A stretch of 64,000 bases of DNA from Diphasiastrum complanatum (taxonomy: Eukaryota > Streptophyta > Lycopodiopsida > Lycopodiales > Lycopodiaceae), in contig CM055108.1 of assembly GCA_029204225.1 (NCBI GenBank), positions 48,620,996 through 48,684,995 of the forward strand, in the 5' to 3' direction. The notes beneath the pieces are model-generated. The model ran no database searches and was not told the origin of the DNA. It saw only the letters and a program-made list of their open reading frames with translations. Below are positions 21,589 to 31,947 of the stretch, piece after piece (within the stretch, counting starts at the first letter, position 1; each line of letters opens with the position of its first letter). Position numbers and translations under genes: made by a program.

Positions 21589-22926
21589 ATATCATCAAAA
21601 TTGTCATGTACTTGTAGTACATCCATGCTTGTGAATGCAATAATATCCAATGTAAGCTTTGTTGGGCCCAAAAGGAGCTATTAGCCTTAAGAATAAGGTG
21701 GCTCTCTCTTTAGGTCCTTCAAAGTACCTCAATAAGGATAAAAGACGAACAAGGGCCCAAATACATTCAATAAGGCTTAACAAAAGCTAACTTTCCCTGA
21801 AGATAGTTATGCCAAGTTAAGTTAAGGGATTTGCCTATAAATAGGCAAGAGACATCAATTTTAGGATCTTTTGGCTCATTTGCGAATGAGAGAGCTTAGT
21901 CTCCTTCTTTGTGAATGTGAGCCATAGGAATAGAGCTTGATAGGTCTCACGTGTCCAATCCACATGAATCCTATTTCCATTTTGTATTTGATTTGCTTCC
22001 ATCCCTATGATTCTATTGATAATCCCTTGACACTCAATTTGTATTTTATGGCTATATGAACATGAATGCATTGTTAATCTCTTGATTGTAGCTTTAGTTT
22101 CATTGCTATGGCTATTTGATTGGGTCTGGTACATGACATTTGTGGTATCAGAGCGTAAGATCCAATTTACATCATGATACTTCATGATTGTCATTAGATT
22201 TAGAGGTTTTTTTGAATTTAGTGGCATTCTTTTTGCTAGTTTTAGTTTTTTTTTTCAATTTCCAAAATGTTTTGGTTTAAAATTTGACCAATTAGTCTTT
22301 ACTTCTAAGTTATGGCCATTTTAGTGATCTCATTCTCTTTTTAGTTAGCTATAGTTTTTGTAGTCTGTTTTCCTCTATTTTTGACTATACTTTTGGCTGA
22401 ATTTCTTTGATTTGGAGCTATAATGACCAAGTTATTGCCATTTTAGTGATTTCATTCTACTTTTAGTTAGCTATAGTTTTTGTAGTCTATTTTCTTCTAT
22501 TTTTAAGTGTACTTTTGGCCGAATCTCTTGACTTTATTTTTCAGAGTTGTAGATCTCTGTTTGAGCTTCAATTTGGACCAATTTTCATCCAATTTGGTTA
22601 AGATTTGGCAAATCTATGGAGAATTTTGTACAGTAGGTTCATTCTTTGTTTTTGGAGGTTCATTTTAGAAGAGAAGTACTTCAACTTCATAACCTGAAGT
22701 TTGGTTTTTCTGCAAAAAAAATTTCGTACCCTTTAGTTTCAAATTTTCGTTAGAAAAAAAAACATTCACCCAAAAAAAATACTCGTCACTTTGGCGGTGC
22801 ACTGGGCTCAGGCTCACGTGTTTTCTGTTTTCTATATTTTGAACTAATTAATTAATTATATTTAAAAACGCTTGCCAAACGTGCGCGTTGGCGGTGCTCG
22901 CCACAACCCCTCTCCTCTGTTGGTGA
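21582..22926 (+). mobile_element. 5' LTR, primer site and leader of another LTR element
   Basis: A promoter-like TATAAATAGG (about 21835), an LTR end CATGACA at 22138, a 4-base spacer, then the primer site TGGTATCAGAGC at 22143-22154 and a long T-rich leader. A two-copy tandem duplication (period about 126 bp, starts near 22304 and 22430) lies in the leader. No coding region survives: the leader is cut at 22926 by the F3 element. The lineage is not identifiable. Confidence 0.6.
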
Positions 22927-23312
22927 TGTCGGAAATAGGTAGATAATGGAGTGTGGAAACTTCCTACTTCCAATGCATGAATATGCCTACCAAAAATTGA
23001 ACAAAACAGTAGTGATGGAAATCACGTCCACTCTTTAGCAACTAACTTTCGCTAGATACTAAGTGATTACGTAGCCAAACATAAAGTATTGAATTCTCAT
23101 ACAATTTCTATCAGTTACAAAAGTAATACAGAGATGCATGCATTCTAACATAGACTGAATGCAATAAGAAATAGTATTGATTCAGAAAAACAAAATTAGA
23201 TGCTAATGAGTGCAAGACAATAGCGGATAGAAATCGCGCACTCTAAAATTGTCTTTGAGTAACTGAAAATAAGTCTGATAATAAGTAGCTCTGCTGATAA
23301 GTAGTAGCATTT
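22927..23312 (-). repeat. F3 partial 3' LTR
   Basis: 22927-23184 matches 28267-28525. The next bases to about 23312 still resemble the F3 LTR at about 62230-62330 (CCGCTATTGTCTTG.(A/G)CTCA), so the LTR continues and is fused directly to RNase H by deletion of its start. Confidence 0.65.
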
Positions 23313-23860
23313 GACCTCTTCGTTGAGAACTTTGCTTCTGACAAAATGATACTTCAGTTCAATGTGCTTATTCCTAGAATAAAATCTAGGGTTGGCTGAT
23401 AAGACAATGACACTTTGATTATCACAAAATAATAATGTCGCAATAGATTGATTCAGACCGATATCTGAGAGCAAGTTTCTCAACCAAATTGCTTCCTTTG
23501 TAGCTTGAGAGGCTGCGATATACTCTAATTCAGTGGAAGATAGAGCTATTGAAGATTGCTTGCGACTGTTCCAGGAAATTGAACCATTGTTGAGAAAAAA
23601 TGTAAATTATGAAGTGGATTTACGAGTGTCTACATCTCCTGCCCAACTTGCATCTGTATAACCACTGAGTAAATTGAGTTTGTCATTGGCGACTACTCCA
23701 TAACAAATGCAAAAGTCCATAGTAGCTTGAAGATATCTCATGACTCTGATAAGAGCCATCTGATGTGTTACACCAGGGTTGGTCATATACTGATTGAGAG
23801 AGCTGACTGCAAAAGCTATGTCTGACCTGGTACAGATCATTGCGTACATAAGAGATCCTA
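23313..23860 (-). pseudogene. Copia F3: RNase H and end of RT
   Basis: Read downwards from 23860: GSLMYAMICTRSDIAFAVSS, MRYLQATMDFCICYGV, GYTDASWAGDVDTRKS (RNase H first Asp region), then frames with SSIALSSTELEYIAA-like text, LLFCDNQSVIVLS (DNQSA-type motif), SRNKHIELKYHFVR and the break into LTR at about 23312. Normal F3 copies continue with QDM.ADIFTKAL (39380-39420, 61575-61610), lost here. Confidence 0.8.
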
Positions 23861-24634
23861 CATTAGAGAAAATTTGAGCACAAAAGGGGCTTTTTAAAAA
23901 AATATCTTTTATTTTTTTTCTCAAAAGTTTCTTCCACATGGTCCAATCAAAACACTCAAATTTGAAATCTACGTAACGTAGCTCCTTCAAATTGATTTTC
24001 TTTTCTTTTTAAGAGAATTGTAATTTTGCGTCGGGGCCAGCCCGTAAATAAGCCATTTTATTTGTAGTATAGTATGCAACTTGACAAAAAAATAGTGTAA
24101 CTTTTGAACAACAACTCGGATTGAAACGATTATGGTGCCATTAGAAACCCCTTGACGAGAGCTTTTCAACGACATCCAAGATGACCCAGTTTCGAACTAT
24201 GGTGAAGAAGTTATGGCCAGTCAAATGTTTGGTCGGTCAACACTTGGTCAACCCAATATCTCTTTCAAGCATAGTTGACCGGTTTGAGCTTGAAAGAGAT
24301 ATTGGGTTGACCAAGTGTTGACCGACCAAAACTTTGACTGGCCATAACTTCTTTACCGTAGCTCAAAACTGGGTCATCTTGAATGTCGCTGAAAAGCTCT
24401 CGTCGAGGGCTTTCTAATGGCACCGTAATCGTCTCAATCCGAGTTTCTGTTCAAAAGTTATAATTTTTTCAGTCACAGACTATACTACCCACATAATAGC
24501 TAATCATCGAAGACTGTGTGGGCAGGACTGCGGGCATAAAAGGACTTTATTTTACTATTTTACATTGCCAAAAAATTGTCATCCTACATGGCAATCCTTA
24601 TAGGGCCCTTTCCAAGGCCAAATTTTCTCTAATG
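23861..24634. mobile_element. Foldback MITE, 774 bp, TA target duplication
   Basis: The ends are inverted copies of CATTAGAGAAAATTTG, flanked by TA on each side (23859-23860 and 24635-24636). Removing the insert rejoins the RT text YPYHSI with GSLMYAMIC as in the uninterrupted F3 copy at 38800-38840. Inside are two inverted arms of about 200 bp (24064-24270 and 24288-24487), about 90 percent matched by eye, around a 17-base loop. There is no coding capacity. TA duplication suggests a Tc1/mariner (Stowaway-like) source, but the terminal sequence is not the classic Stowaway CTCCCTCC. Confidence 0.85.
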
Positions 24635-24636
24635 TA

Positions 24637-25440
24637 ATAGAATGGTAAGGATACTCACGCATCTGCTCCTTCTCTTGAATTGTTTGAGGACACTGGTCCT
24701 TTGACAATTTGAGACCTGGTTCCATTGATGAGACAACTAACTTGCAATTAATCAGATTATATCTGACTAACATGTTGTAGATATATTTCTGTTGAGTAAT
24801 GTAGACCACCTTCTGTTTTCTGTCTCTGTGGATTTGTATACCAAGGCAGAAATAAGCTTCGCCTAGATCGGTCATGTCAAATTCGAAAGATAGCATTGTC
24901 TTGGCCTCTTATATCAAATTGGTATTGTTGTTGAAAAGCAATGTATCATCCACATATAGAGTGATAATGATAAAAGACTGCTGCACTGCTTTGAAGTAAA
25001 CATTAGAATCTGAAGAGCTAGGTGTGTAGCCATGATCAATAAGGAAAGTATTGATCCTTTGAAACCATGCTCAAGCAAATTGCTTTAAGCCATAAAGTGC
25101 CTTATTGAGTTTACACACATGATTGTGTTTACCCTCGATAATATAACCTTTGAGTTGCACCATGTAATAACTCCATTGAGATATGTTGTCTGTCATTTGA
25201 TGTATTTCCAAATCTGCTGCAGCGACAAATGATAGCAAAAGTTAAATAGAAAAATGCTTGACTACTAGATTGAATGTCTCAGTGCAATCGACATTGTATA
25301 CCTGAGAAAATCCTGTGGCGACAAGTCGTGTCTTTCTCTTGTTGATGCTTCCATCTGCATTGTACTTGACTTTAAAAATCCATTTGCAATCAACTACGTT
25401 TCTACTAGCAGGTAATTCGACAATTGTCCATGTCTAGTTC
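24637..25440 (-). pseudogene. Copia F3: reverse transcriptase
   Basis: Going down the minus strand: TWTIVELPA...VDCKWIFKVKYNADGS, LVATGFSQVYNVDCTETFN (frame interrupted), LSFVAAADLEIHQM, NHVCKLNKALYGLKQFA, FIIITLYVDDTLLFNNN (the YVDD catalytic motif is intact) and MLSFEFDMTDLGEAYFCLGI. It continues with KVVYITQQKYIYNML and LSKDQCPQTIQEKEQMREYPYHSI, where the MITE interrupts. Several stops break the frame. Confidence 0.8.
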
Positions 25441-26660
25441 TTGATAAGAGATGAATACCCTTTATCCATAGTTTCTTTTCAGAGATCTGAATCTGGCTGA
25501 CTGAGTGCCTCTTCGACAATCGTCGCTCATGAACAAGGTAGGCTACAGACTCATCGATATACCGGATAGGTGGTCTGCTAGCTCTTGATGATCTTTTGGA
25601 AAATAGAGGAAGTTGATCATTTTTATCATACTGTAGTTGTTGAACTGCAACATCATCATCTTCTGATTTGTCGTTAATTTGTTGTTCATCAAGGGTAGAT
25701 GAGCTTGGTCCTTCAAGAGGAGTAGTTGACTGAGGAACTGGAAAGTTCAACATGTTAGGAGAATCTGACAGGTCGACTACATTGCCTTTTCCTTTGAGGT
25801 CTTGAAACTGATCTTCGATGAAGATGACATCCAGGCTAGTGAATATCTTTGACTCGATGGAATCGAACAACTTGTAATGAAGTAGTGTAATTGATGAAAA
25901 TACATTTGATACTCTAGAAGTCGAGCTTCTTCCGAAGATCACGAGGTATCTGCGCAAAAGCAGTACATCCAACAACTCATAAGTTCGATAGAGCCTTAAG
26001 GTTTGGTACCTATCCAAACTTCGAATGGTGTTTTGTTTGAGAGACCTTTAGTAGGACATCTGTTCTGAATATAGATTGCTGTTGAAACAGCTTTAGCCTA
26101 GAAGGGCTTTGGAAGTGTCGCATGTGATAACATGCACTTTGCCGATTCAACTAGGGTTCTGTTCTTTCTCTCAACAAGACCATTTTACTGAGGCAAATAG
26201 GAGGTAATGTATTGTTGCTCAATGTCGTTGTTAAGGCAGTACTCCTTGGATTCGATGGAGATGTATTCTCCTCCGTTATCTAACCTCAGTGCTTTGATTT
26301 GTTTACTAGTTTGCTTTTAGCATGCTCCTTGAATTGTCTGAATTTGATGAAAGTCTCTGATTATTTATGAAATAAACAGCTGTTTTTCTAGAGAATTCAT
26401 CAATAAAAGTAAGGAAATACTTTGCATCATAGTAATGAAGGAGTTTGCATAGGTCCACATATATCTGTATGAACAAAATCTAACAGACCTTTTGTTGCAT
26501 GCCTATGACTTGATCTAAAAAGAATCCTAGTCTGCTTTCCAAAGATGTAGTTATGATAGACAAGGAGATCGACTTTACCAAAAGGATAGTCAAGATCAAG
26601 AGCCATGGATTGTCTGGACATGTTCAAAATAGATGCATAATTCAAGTGTCCTAAGCAATG
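25441..26660 (-). pseudogene. Copia F3: integrase and C-terminal linker
   Basis: From 26660 downward: SILNMSRQSMALDLDYPFG..., RSSHRHATKGLLDFVHTDIC (HTDICGPMQT), then frame-broken core text including ALRLDNGGEYIS and YLPQ.NGLVERKNRTL-like segments at about 26290-26150. The 26017-25394 frame follows with a basic SRASRPPIRYIDESVAYLV linker. The 25970-25560 part (IFIEDQFQDLKGKG) matches the same region of the F3 copies near 29340 and 62940. Confidence 0.75.
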
Positions 26661-26663
26661 TTG

Positions 26664-27311
26664 TCATAGTAATGCTTTATTGACAAGACCAGAGGTTTTC
26701 AAGACTTGACTAGACTCAGAATAACAATGTGCCAATCTATATAAGTAACCCTGTCTCTTGATGAGTGCAAGGATCTTATTACTCCTATCAATAATTTTGC
26801 ATTGATCAAATTCGAATTCTACCTTATGACCTAGATCTATCATTCTACTTACTGATAGCATAATTGTAGAGAGTTTAGGAACATATAAAACCATTGATAG
26901 TAGTTTGAATTGATCATGCTGGAATCGAAATCTAACAGTACCTTCACCTTCAATAGTGTGAGTACTATTGTCACCAAGATGAACAAATTTTTTCGTGCTG
27001 TAAGACGTGTAGGAGCTGAAAATCTCACGTTGATTGGTCATGTGTTTAGTTGCTCTAGAATCAAGAAACCATGAATCATCCAAAAATGTGCTTTGGTCTT
27101 TGACCATAAATGTGCCTTCGTCCACTTTGACCTGGGGAGATGATGAAACTATGTTTGCTTGTTGATCAGGTTGCTTGGCTGCATTCTTTGCTTGGAGAAT
27201 TCGGCAAACCTTGATCTCATGGTTATTGCGCTTGCAATACCTACAAAACATATTCTTCTTCGACTGTGGATTTGATGATTTTCCTTGACTTTGAGTCGGC
27301 TTCTGATTCAT
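26664..27311 (-). pseudogene. Copia F3: zinc knuckle and protease
   Basis: Uninterrupted 215-residue frame: basic QSQGKSSNPQSKKN, zinc knuckle CRYCKRNNHEIKVC, then WFLDSRATKHMTN where copia proteases have DSGA, then LGDNSTHTIEGEG, VLYVPKLSTIMLSVSRM and LYRLAHCYSESSQ. The Gly-to-Arg change directly after the catalytic Asp-Ser should abolish protease activity, although the frame is otherwise open. Confidence 0.85.
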
Positions 27312-27957
27312 TGCAACCTTCTTGGAGCTTTTCTACTTCTGTCGCTTAGAGCCTTTGTTGACATATAGAGCCTGAGAGGAGGAAGTAGACAAAGTGTCTT
27401 GACTTCTTCTATTGTCTTCTTGTAGCAACATAGTGTAACTCTAGTAAGAGATAATCTAAGTGTGTCGATATGATCATCACCTCGTTCTCATATGTAGAGG
27501 GCAAGCTTGAAAGCAATGTCATAATTGCGTCTTGATTGTCTATGACTGATTCGACAGCGGCCATCTATTGCAAGAGATTCTTAAACTGGTTAATGTGACT
27601 TTGAAGAGAATCACCATTAGACATCTTGAATGTGAAGAATTTCCTTCATAGATGTAACTTAGTAGCTACGTCTCTCACGTCATATAATGAGTTCAGGATG
27701 TCCCACACACCTTTTGAATTCTTAGCTTCAGCTATGTGTCCAATCTGTGTATTTGATATATTGAATATGCATGAAAGCTTTACCATCTTTCGATTTCCAC
27801 TTTGAGTTTATGTGTCGTCTTCAGGTTTTACTTATGTACCTGTAACAACATCCCATAACTCGTTGGCGATCAAGGTCTTCATCTTAAAATTTCACAAATG
27901 ATAATTGGATCCATTTAGCTTGTCTGCGATAAGACCATCTTTACTTTGAGAATCCAT
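27312..27957 (-). pseudogene. Copia F3: Gag
   Basis: Starts MDSQSKDGLIADKLNGSNYH (ATG at 27957-27955) with stops soon after. Legible segments include NELWDVVTGT, KNSKGVWDILNSLYDVRDVA, KFFTFKMSNGDSLQSHINQF and DAIMTLLSSLPSTYENEV, matching the F3 gag at 17935-18632. Several stops make it inactive. Confidence 0.75.
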
Positions 27958-28140
27958 CTGGAACTTAGTCTGTCGATTGTATTGATGACGCTAAGATGTA
28001 AAGACGCCAACAATAGGAATCAATTCTCTGATACTAAAAGGTTGAAAGGAACTAAAGAGTTTGATATCAATTTGAGATCGTGACAGATTTCAAGTATTAG
28101 AGCTTTCACTTTGATATTGAAATAGTATTAGGTCCTGATA

Positions 28141-28266
28141 GAGATCACAAGTCTGATACCATGAAGGTTCATATAGAGAAGTAGTGATCTAGCACTGATA
28201 CTATGATAGAATGATCTGATACCATGTATGTATGCTCTAATACCATGTAGGTAAGCTCTGATACCA
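28141..28266 (-). repeat. 21-bp tandem array of primer-binding sites
   Basis: Five primer-site-like motifs (plus-strand CTGATACCA or close) end at 28266, 28245, 28224, 28203 and 28161, all multiples of 21 bp apart. The unit at 28162-28182 is degenerate. The 28255-28266 copy abuts the LTR and is the true primer site TGGTATCAGAGC. The others, TGGTATTAGAGC, TGGTATCAGATC, TAGTATCAGTGC and TGGTATCAGACT, are variants. Confidence 0.9.
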
Positions 28267-28525
28267 TGCTGGAAATAGGTAGATAATGGAGTGCAGAAAC
28301 TTCCTTCTTCCAATGCATGACTACGCCTATCAAAAATTGAACAAAGCAGTAGTGATGGAAATCATGTCCAATCTTTAGCAACTAACTATCGCTAGAGACT
28401 AAGTGATTATGTAGCCAAACATAAAGTATTGAATTCTCAGACGATTTTCTATCAGTTACAGAAGCAATACAAAGATGCATGCATTCTGACATATACTGAA
28501 CGCAATAAGAAATAGTATTGATTCA
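28267..28525 (-). repeat. F3 partial 5' LTR
   Basis: Minus-strand end is TTTCCAGCA next to the primer site. It matches 22927-23184 in the same orientation. It stops at 28525 where an unrelated plus-strand copia scrap begins, so the U3 part is missing. Confidence 0.8.
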
Positions 28526-28955
28526 GAAACTCCAGTTTTTCAAATGTTGACTCTCACGTCTTATACACCAGCAAAAACTTCACTAAGCAGAAGAAGAAAG
28601 GCTCGAGACAATCAAAGCCAAATCAGAAACTGACATATCATCAACAACAATCGAACCCGTCGACAAAGAAAAAGCTGTTCTACAAATACTATAGATGAAC
28701 CAACCACGAGATTCAAGATTGACCCATCCTACAAGCCAAGAACGAAAGCAAAGGAAAATCGAATCAGATGGCAAATGCAGCTGTAGAAATACCTCAGCCT
28801 AATTAAAAAGCAGATCATGATGCATTCAAGACTAGCCATCAAGAAGCATCAAATGACAACTCTTGGTTTCTGGATTCCGGGAGCCACACAACACATGACC
28901 AACCACATCAGTTGCTTCGAGTCCTATACACCTTATAGTACCAAGAACCTCTGCC
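28526..28955 (+). pseudogene. Copia F3 scrap: zinc knuckle and protease, plus strand
   Basis: Broken plus-strand text: NQKLTYHQQQSNPSTKKKL, FYKYYR.TNHEIQD (knuckle with Cys lost), MANAAVEIPQP, then DNSWFLDSGSHTTHDQPHQ (protease DSGA region, frame slipped) and LYTL.YQEPL. It ends head-to-head against a minus-strand F3 pol fragment at about 28957, an inversion or fusion junction. Confidence 0.65.
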
Positions 28956-28956
28956 T

Positions 28957-30534
28957 TGTACTTGATTTTGAACAACCGTTTGCAATAGTCCATGTCTGGT
29001 TCTTGATAAGATGCATACTCTTTATCCATAGCATCTTTTCAAAGATCAAAATTGGATTGACTGAGTGCCTCTTTGATAGTCGTCGTGGCTCTTGAACAAG
29101 GTAAGTTGCAGACTTGTCGATATACCTATTAGGTGGTCTGTTGACTCTTGTCGATCTTCTGGGTGATGATTGAAGTTGATCTTCATCATGCTGTAGTTGT
29201 TGAACTACAACATCATCATCTTCAGCTTTGATGTTGATAAGTTGTTTTAAAGAGTAGACGAGCTTGGATCTTCAATATGAATAGTCGAATTTGGAGCTTG
29301 AAAGTTTGATGTTTTGATGCCCTTACCTTTGAGGTCGATAAACTGATCTTCGATGAAGACGACATCCCGGATAGTGAATATCTTCGACTCAACAAGATCA
29401 TACAACTTATAAGCTTGATTTAAAGTAGTGTAGCTAATGAAAATCGATTTGATACACTGGAAGTTGATCTTCTTCCTGAGATTGTGCGGTATTTGCGCAT
29501 AAGCGATACATCCAAAAACTCATAAGTTTGATAAAGAAGGTTTGGGACCTTTTTTAAACTTTGTATGATGTTTTGTCTGAGAGACCTTTAGTAGGACATT
29601 TGTTCTAAATATAAGCTGTAGTTGAAACTGCTTCAGCCCAGAAGGACTTCGGAAGTGTTGCATATGATAACATGCACTTTGCCGATTCGACTAAGGTTCT
29701 ATTCTTTCTCTCAAGAAGGCCATTTGACTGAGGCAAATAGGAGGTAATGTATTGTTGCTCAATGCCAATTGAATTTGGTAGAGGTATATTCTCTCCCGTT
29801 GTCGGACCTCAGTGCTTTAAATCTTTTACTAGTTTGATTTTTTGCATGCTCTTTGAATTGTCGAAACTTGTTGAAAGCCTCCGATTTCTGCTAAATGAAA
29901 TAAACAGTTGTGTTTCTTGAATATTCATCAATGAAGGTAATAAAATACTTTGCATCAAGCAAAAATTTGCATTGGACCACATATATTTGAATGAACAACG
30001 TCTAACAAATCTTTTGCTACATGCCTATGAATGCATGCCTATGACTTGATCTAAAGGGAATCCTAGTCTGCTTTCCAATGATGCTTTCCAATGATGCAGC
30101 TATGATAGAAAAGGAGGTCAACTTTGTCAGATGGATAATCAAGATCAAATGCTAGGGATTGTTTAGACATGTATGGAACAGATGTAGATTCAAGTGTCCC
30201 AATCGATGATGTCATAGTAATGCTTTATTGACAAGAACAGAGGTTTTCAAGGCTTTACTAGTATCAGAGTAACAATGTGCCAATCTATATACGTATCCAG
30301 CCTCTTGCCAAGTGCGAGGACCTTACTTTCCTATCGATAATTTGACATTGATTTGACTCAAACTCTACCCTATGACCTACACCAGTGATTCTACTTACTA
30401 ATACTAGTTTTATAAAGAGTTTAGGAACATACAAGACAATTGATAGTAGTTTGAATTGATCATGATGGAATTTCAATCTCACAGTACCTTCACCTTTGAT
30501 AGTGTGAGTGCTATCATCGCCAAGATGAACATAT
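28957..30534 (-). pseudogene. Copia F3 scrap: protease tail to RT start
   Basis: Minus-strand match to the F3 copy at 25380-26960, with numerous small indels. From high to low coordinates: STHTIKGEGTV.LKFHHDQF (30500-30450), VLYVPKL..., pre-integrase, integrase (a duplicated phrase GCATGCCTATGA near 30022-30045), the linker IFIEDQFIDLKGKG near 29345, and the RT start at 28960. The longest frame is 65 codons, so it is a pseudogene. Its right end meets an F1-type LTR precisely at 30534/30535. Confidence 0.75.
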
Positions 30535-30875
30535 TGTGAAGTTTTTAGTACGTGTACTGAAGTTCACCACACACCTTACAGGATCTTATTGAGGTGTTGT
30601 GATTGCACATGAATGATCAAAGAAATAGATTACTTGAAAAATCCAAGGCAAGAGCACAATGGCATATCACAGACTCAAAAAACTAAGTCCTCACTATGAG
30701 AGATATTGATTAGAAAAAATTCTAAGTGCTCACTATGGCAAAAATAGGTTGCTCTCGAGTAGAGAGAGAATGCGAAGCCAAAATACTCGTGTAGAGAGAG
30801 AATGTGCAAAAACACATCAAAATCTCAATATTCACAATATGGCAAACTAGCCAAGAATTCCCTGAAGAAACAAAG
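30535..30875 (-). repeat. F1-type LTR fragment
   Basis: TGTGAAGTTTTTAG... followed by GAAGTTCACCACACACCTTA and ...GGATCTTA.TGAGGTGTTGTG matches the F1 LTR at 44960-45260 in the same orientation. No primer site precedes it and the similarity stops near 30875, so it is a fragment. Confidence 0.7.
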
Positions 30876-31570
30876 CGTTTCTATTACCAAAGCTTTGCTA
30901 GCTTTCAGCCCTCACTCTGATGAAAAATATTCGCGAATGAGAAAGTCAAAGGACACGAAGCGAAAAAGTTTGTGAACACCCTAACGAAAAGACACGAATG
31001 CGAGAAATCCGTGAAAGAGAATTTTTTGCGGTACAACAAGAGATAGTCAGACGATGGAAAAGTCAAATGACTTGAAGCAACATGAAAATAGTTGTGACAC
31101 CTTTTTCTGCCCTCACGCTCCAAGGATCATGCAAACACCAAGAAGTACAGATATCTAATCTAATATCATTGATACTCAAAGGTGAAGGTTTCTTCCCCTA
31201 GGTGGATGGCACAGAGGAGATGCCTACGACATCAGGCAAAGAGCTACGTGAGTGGAGGGAGAAAAATGACAAGGCAGTAGCCTTGCTATCTTCATCCATC
31301 GAAGAGAGTCTCACACTTGACCTGGCTACACTCTCCAAAGCTAAGGAGATGTGGGATACACTACTCACGAGATTTCAAATGAAATCAAGAAGTCAAATAA
31401 TGATGCTGGAAGATTAACTGACAAATCTATAGTGGGATGGGAAAGACCTCACTTCTTTTGTGAGGAAGATGAAGGATCTATTTCTATCACTACATAACTC
31501 TAGAGCAGAGAATGCAGTGTCAACTGAGAAGCAGCTAGCTTAATCGCAAGATAGCATCGAAGGCATCCAT
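30876..31570 (+). pseudogene. Copia F2 leader piece and gag fragment
   Basis: 30876-31115 has the TTCGCGAA and ACGAAGCG-rich text of the F2 leader or LTR. From about 31150, gag reads ISLILKGEGFFP.VDGTEEM, EWREKNDKAVALLSSSIEES, LTLDLATLSKAKEMWDTLL, RFQMKSRSQIMMLED, then DLTSFVRKMKDLFLSLHN and STEKQLA with stops at about 31415 and 31430. It matches the F2 gag at 41765-42247. It is truncated at about 31570 against a gypsy element. Confidence 0.75.
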
Positions 31571-31579
31571 CTTCAAGAT

Positions 31580-31947
31580 TGTGAATGTTAGTCAATTCTT
31601 CCAGGTGCCCAGTGAGATTGGTAAGTTGGTTGCCAATCCACAAGTGGTCATTGTACCTTTTGTGGTCTCACATTTTCTTCATATTGGATGCCCAATTCCC
31701 CTGCCAGCTTTTTAGACAAGTAGTTATGCAACGCTCCCAGGTCTACCATGAAGTGAATGATTCTGTCTTGGATACAGCCTTTCAGGTACAATACCTTTGA
31801 TCCTCTCGCAGGAGTTGCCATGAGATGCTGACGATAAGCCGCAAGTGCCCCTATCTGTTGTAAGACATTCAGGTCGGACTCCGTCAAATCCGTTTCTAGA
31901 TTTTCTTTGTCATATTATTCACCATCTTCTTGATCAAATGTCTCTCT
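31580..31947 (-). pseudogene. Ty3/gypsy: protease region
   Basis: The 31887-31648 frame reads MTESDLNVLQQIGALAAYRQ, then GCIQDRIIHFMVDLGALHNY, where gypsy retropepsins have LVDSGATHNF, then LSKKLAGELGIQ. The catalytic D-S-G has become D-L-G, which predicts inactivity. It directly follows the Gag zinc knuckle on this strand. Confidence 0.7.

Larger units (their letters stand above)
22927..28525 (-). mobile_element. Copia F3 element, nearly full coding span
   Basis: Order on the minus strand: partial 5' LTR (28525-28267), primer-site array (28266-28141), gag, zinc knuckle, protease, integrase, RT, foldback MITE, RNase H, partial 3' LTR. The shared LTR parts (258 and 259 bp) differ at about 23 positions (about 9 percent), an old insertion. 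Comparison with the complete F3 LTR at 61690-62864 shows both LTRs are truncated at their U3 side, which explains why no target duplication is visible. Confidence 0.8.

Noticed and set aside
21835-22227. A 130-codon minus-strand frame
   Set aside because: It lies antisense across an LTR and primer site and has no domain.
28141-28266. A CRISPR-like array of short direct repeats
   Set aside because: The period is 21 bp with no unique spacers, and each unit contains a tRNA primer site. It belongs to a copia leader in a eukaryotic genome.
22922-28530. A target duplication for the F3 element
   Set aside because: GGTGA on the left and GAAAC on the right do not match. The LTRs are clipped at their U3 side, so the original flanks are not present.
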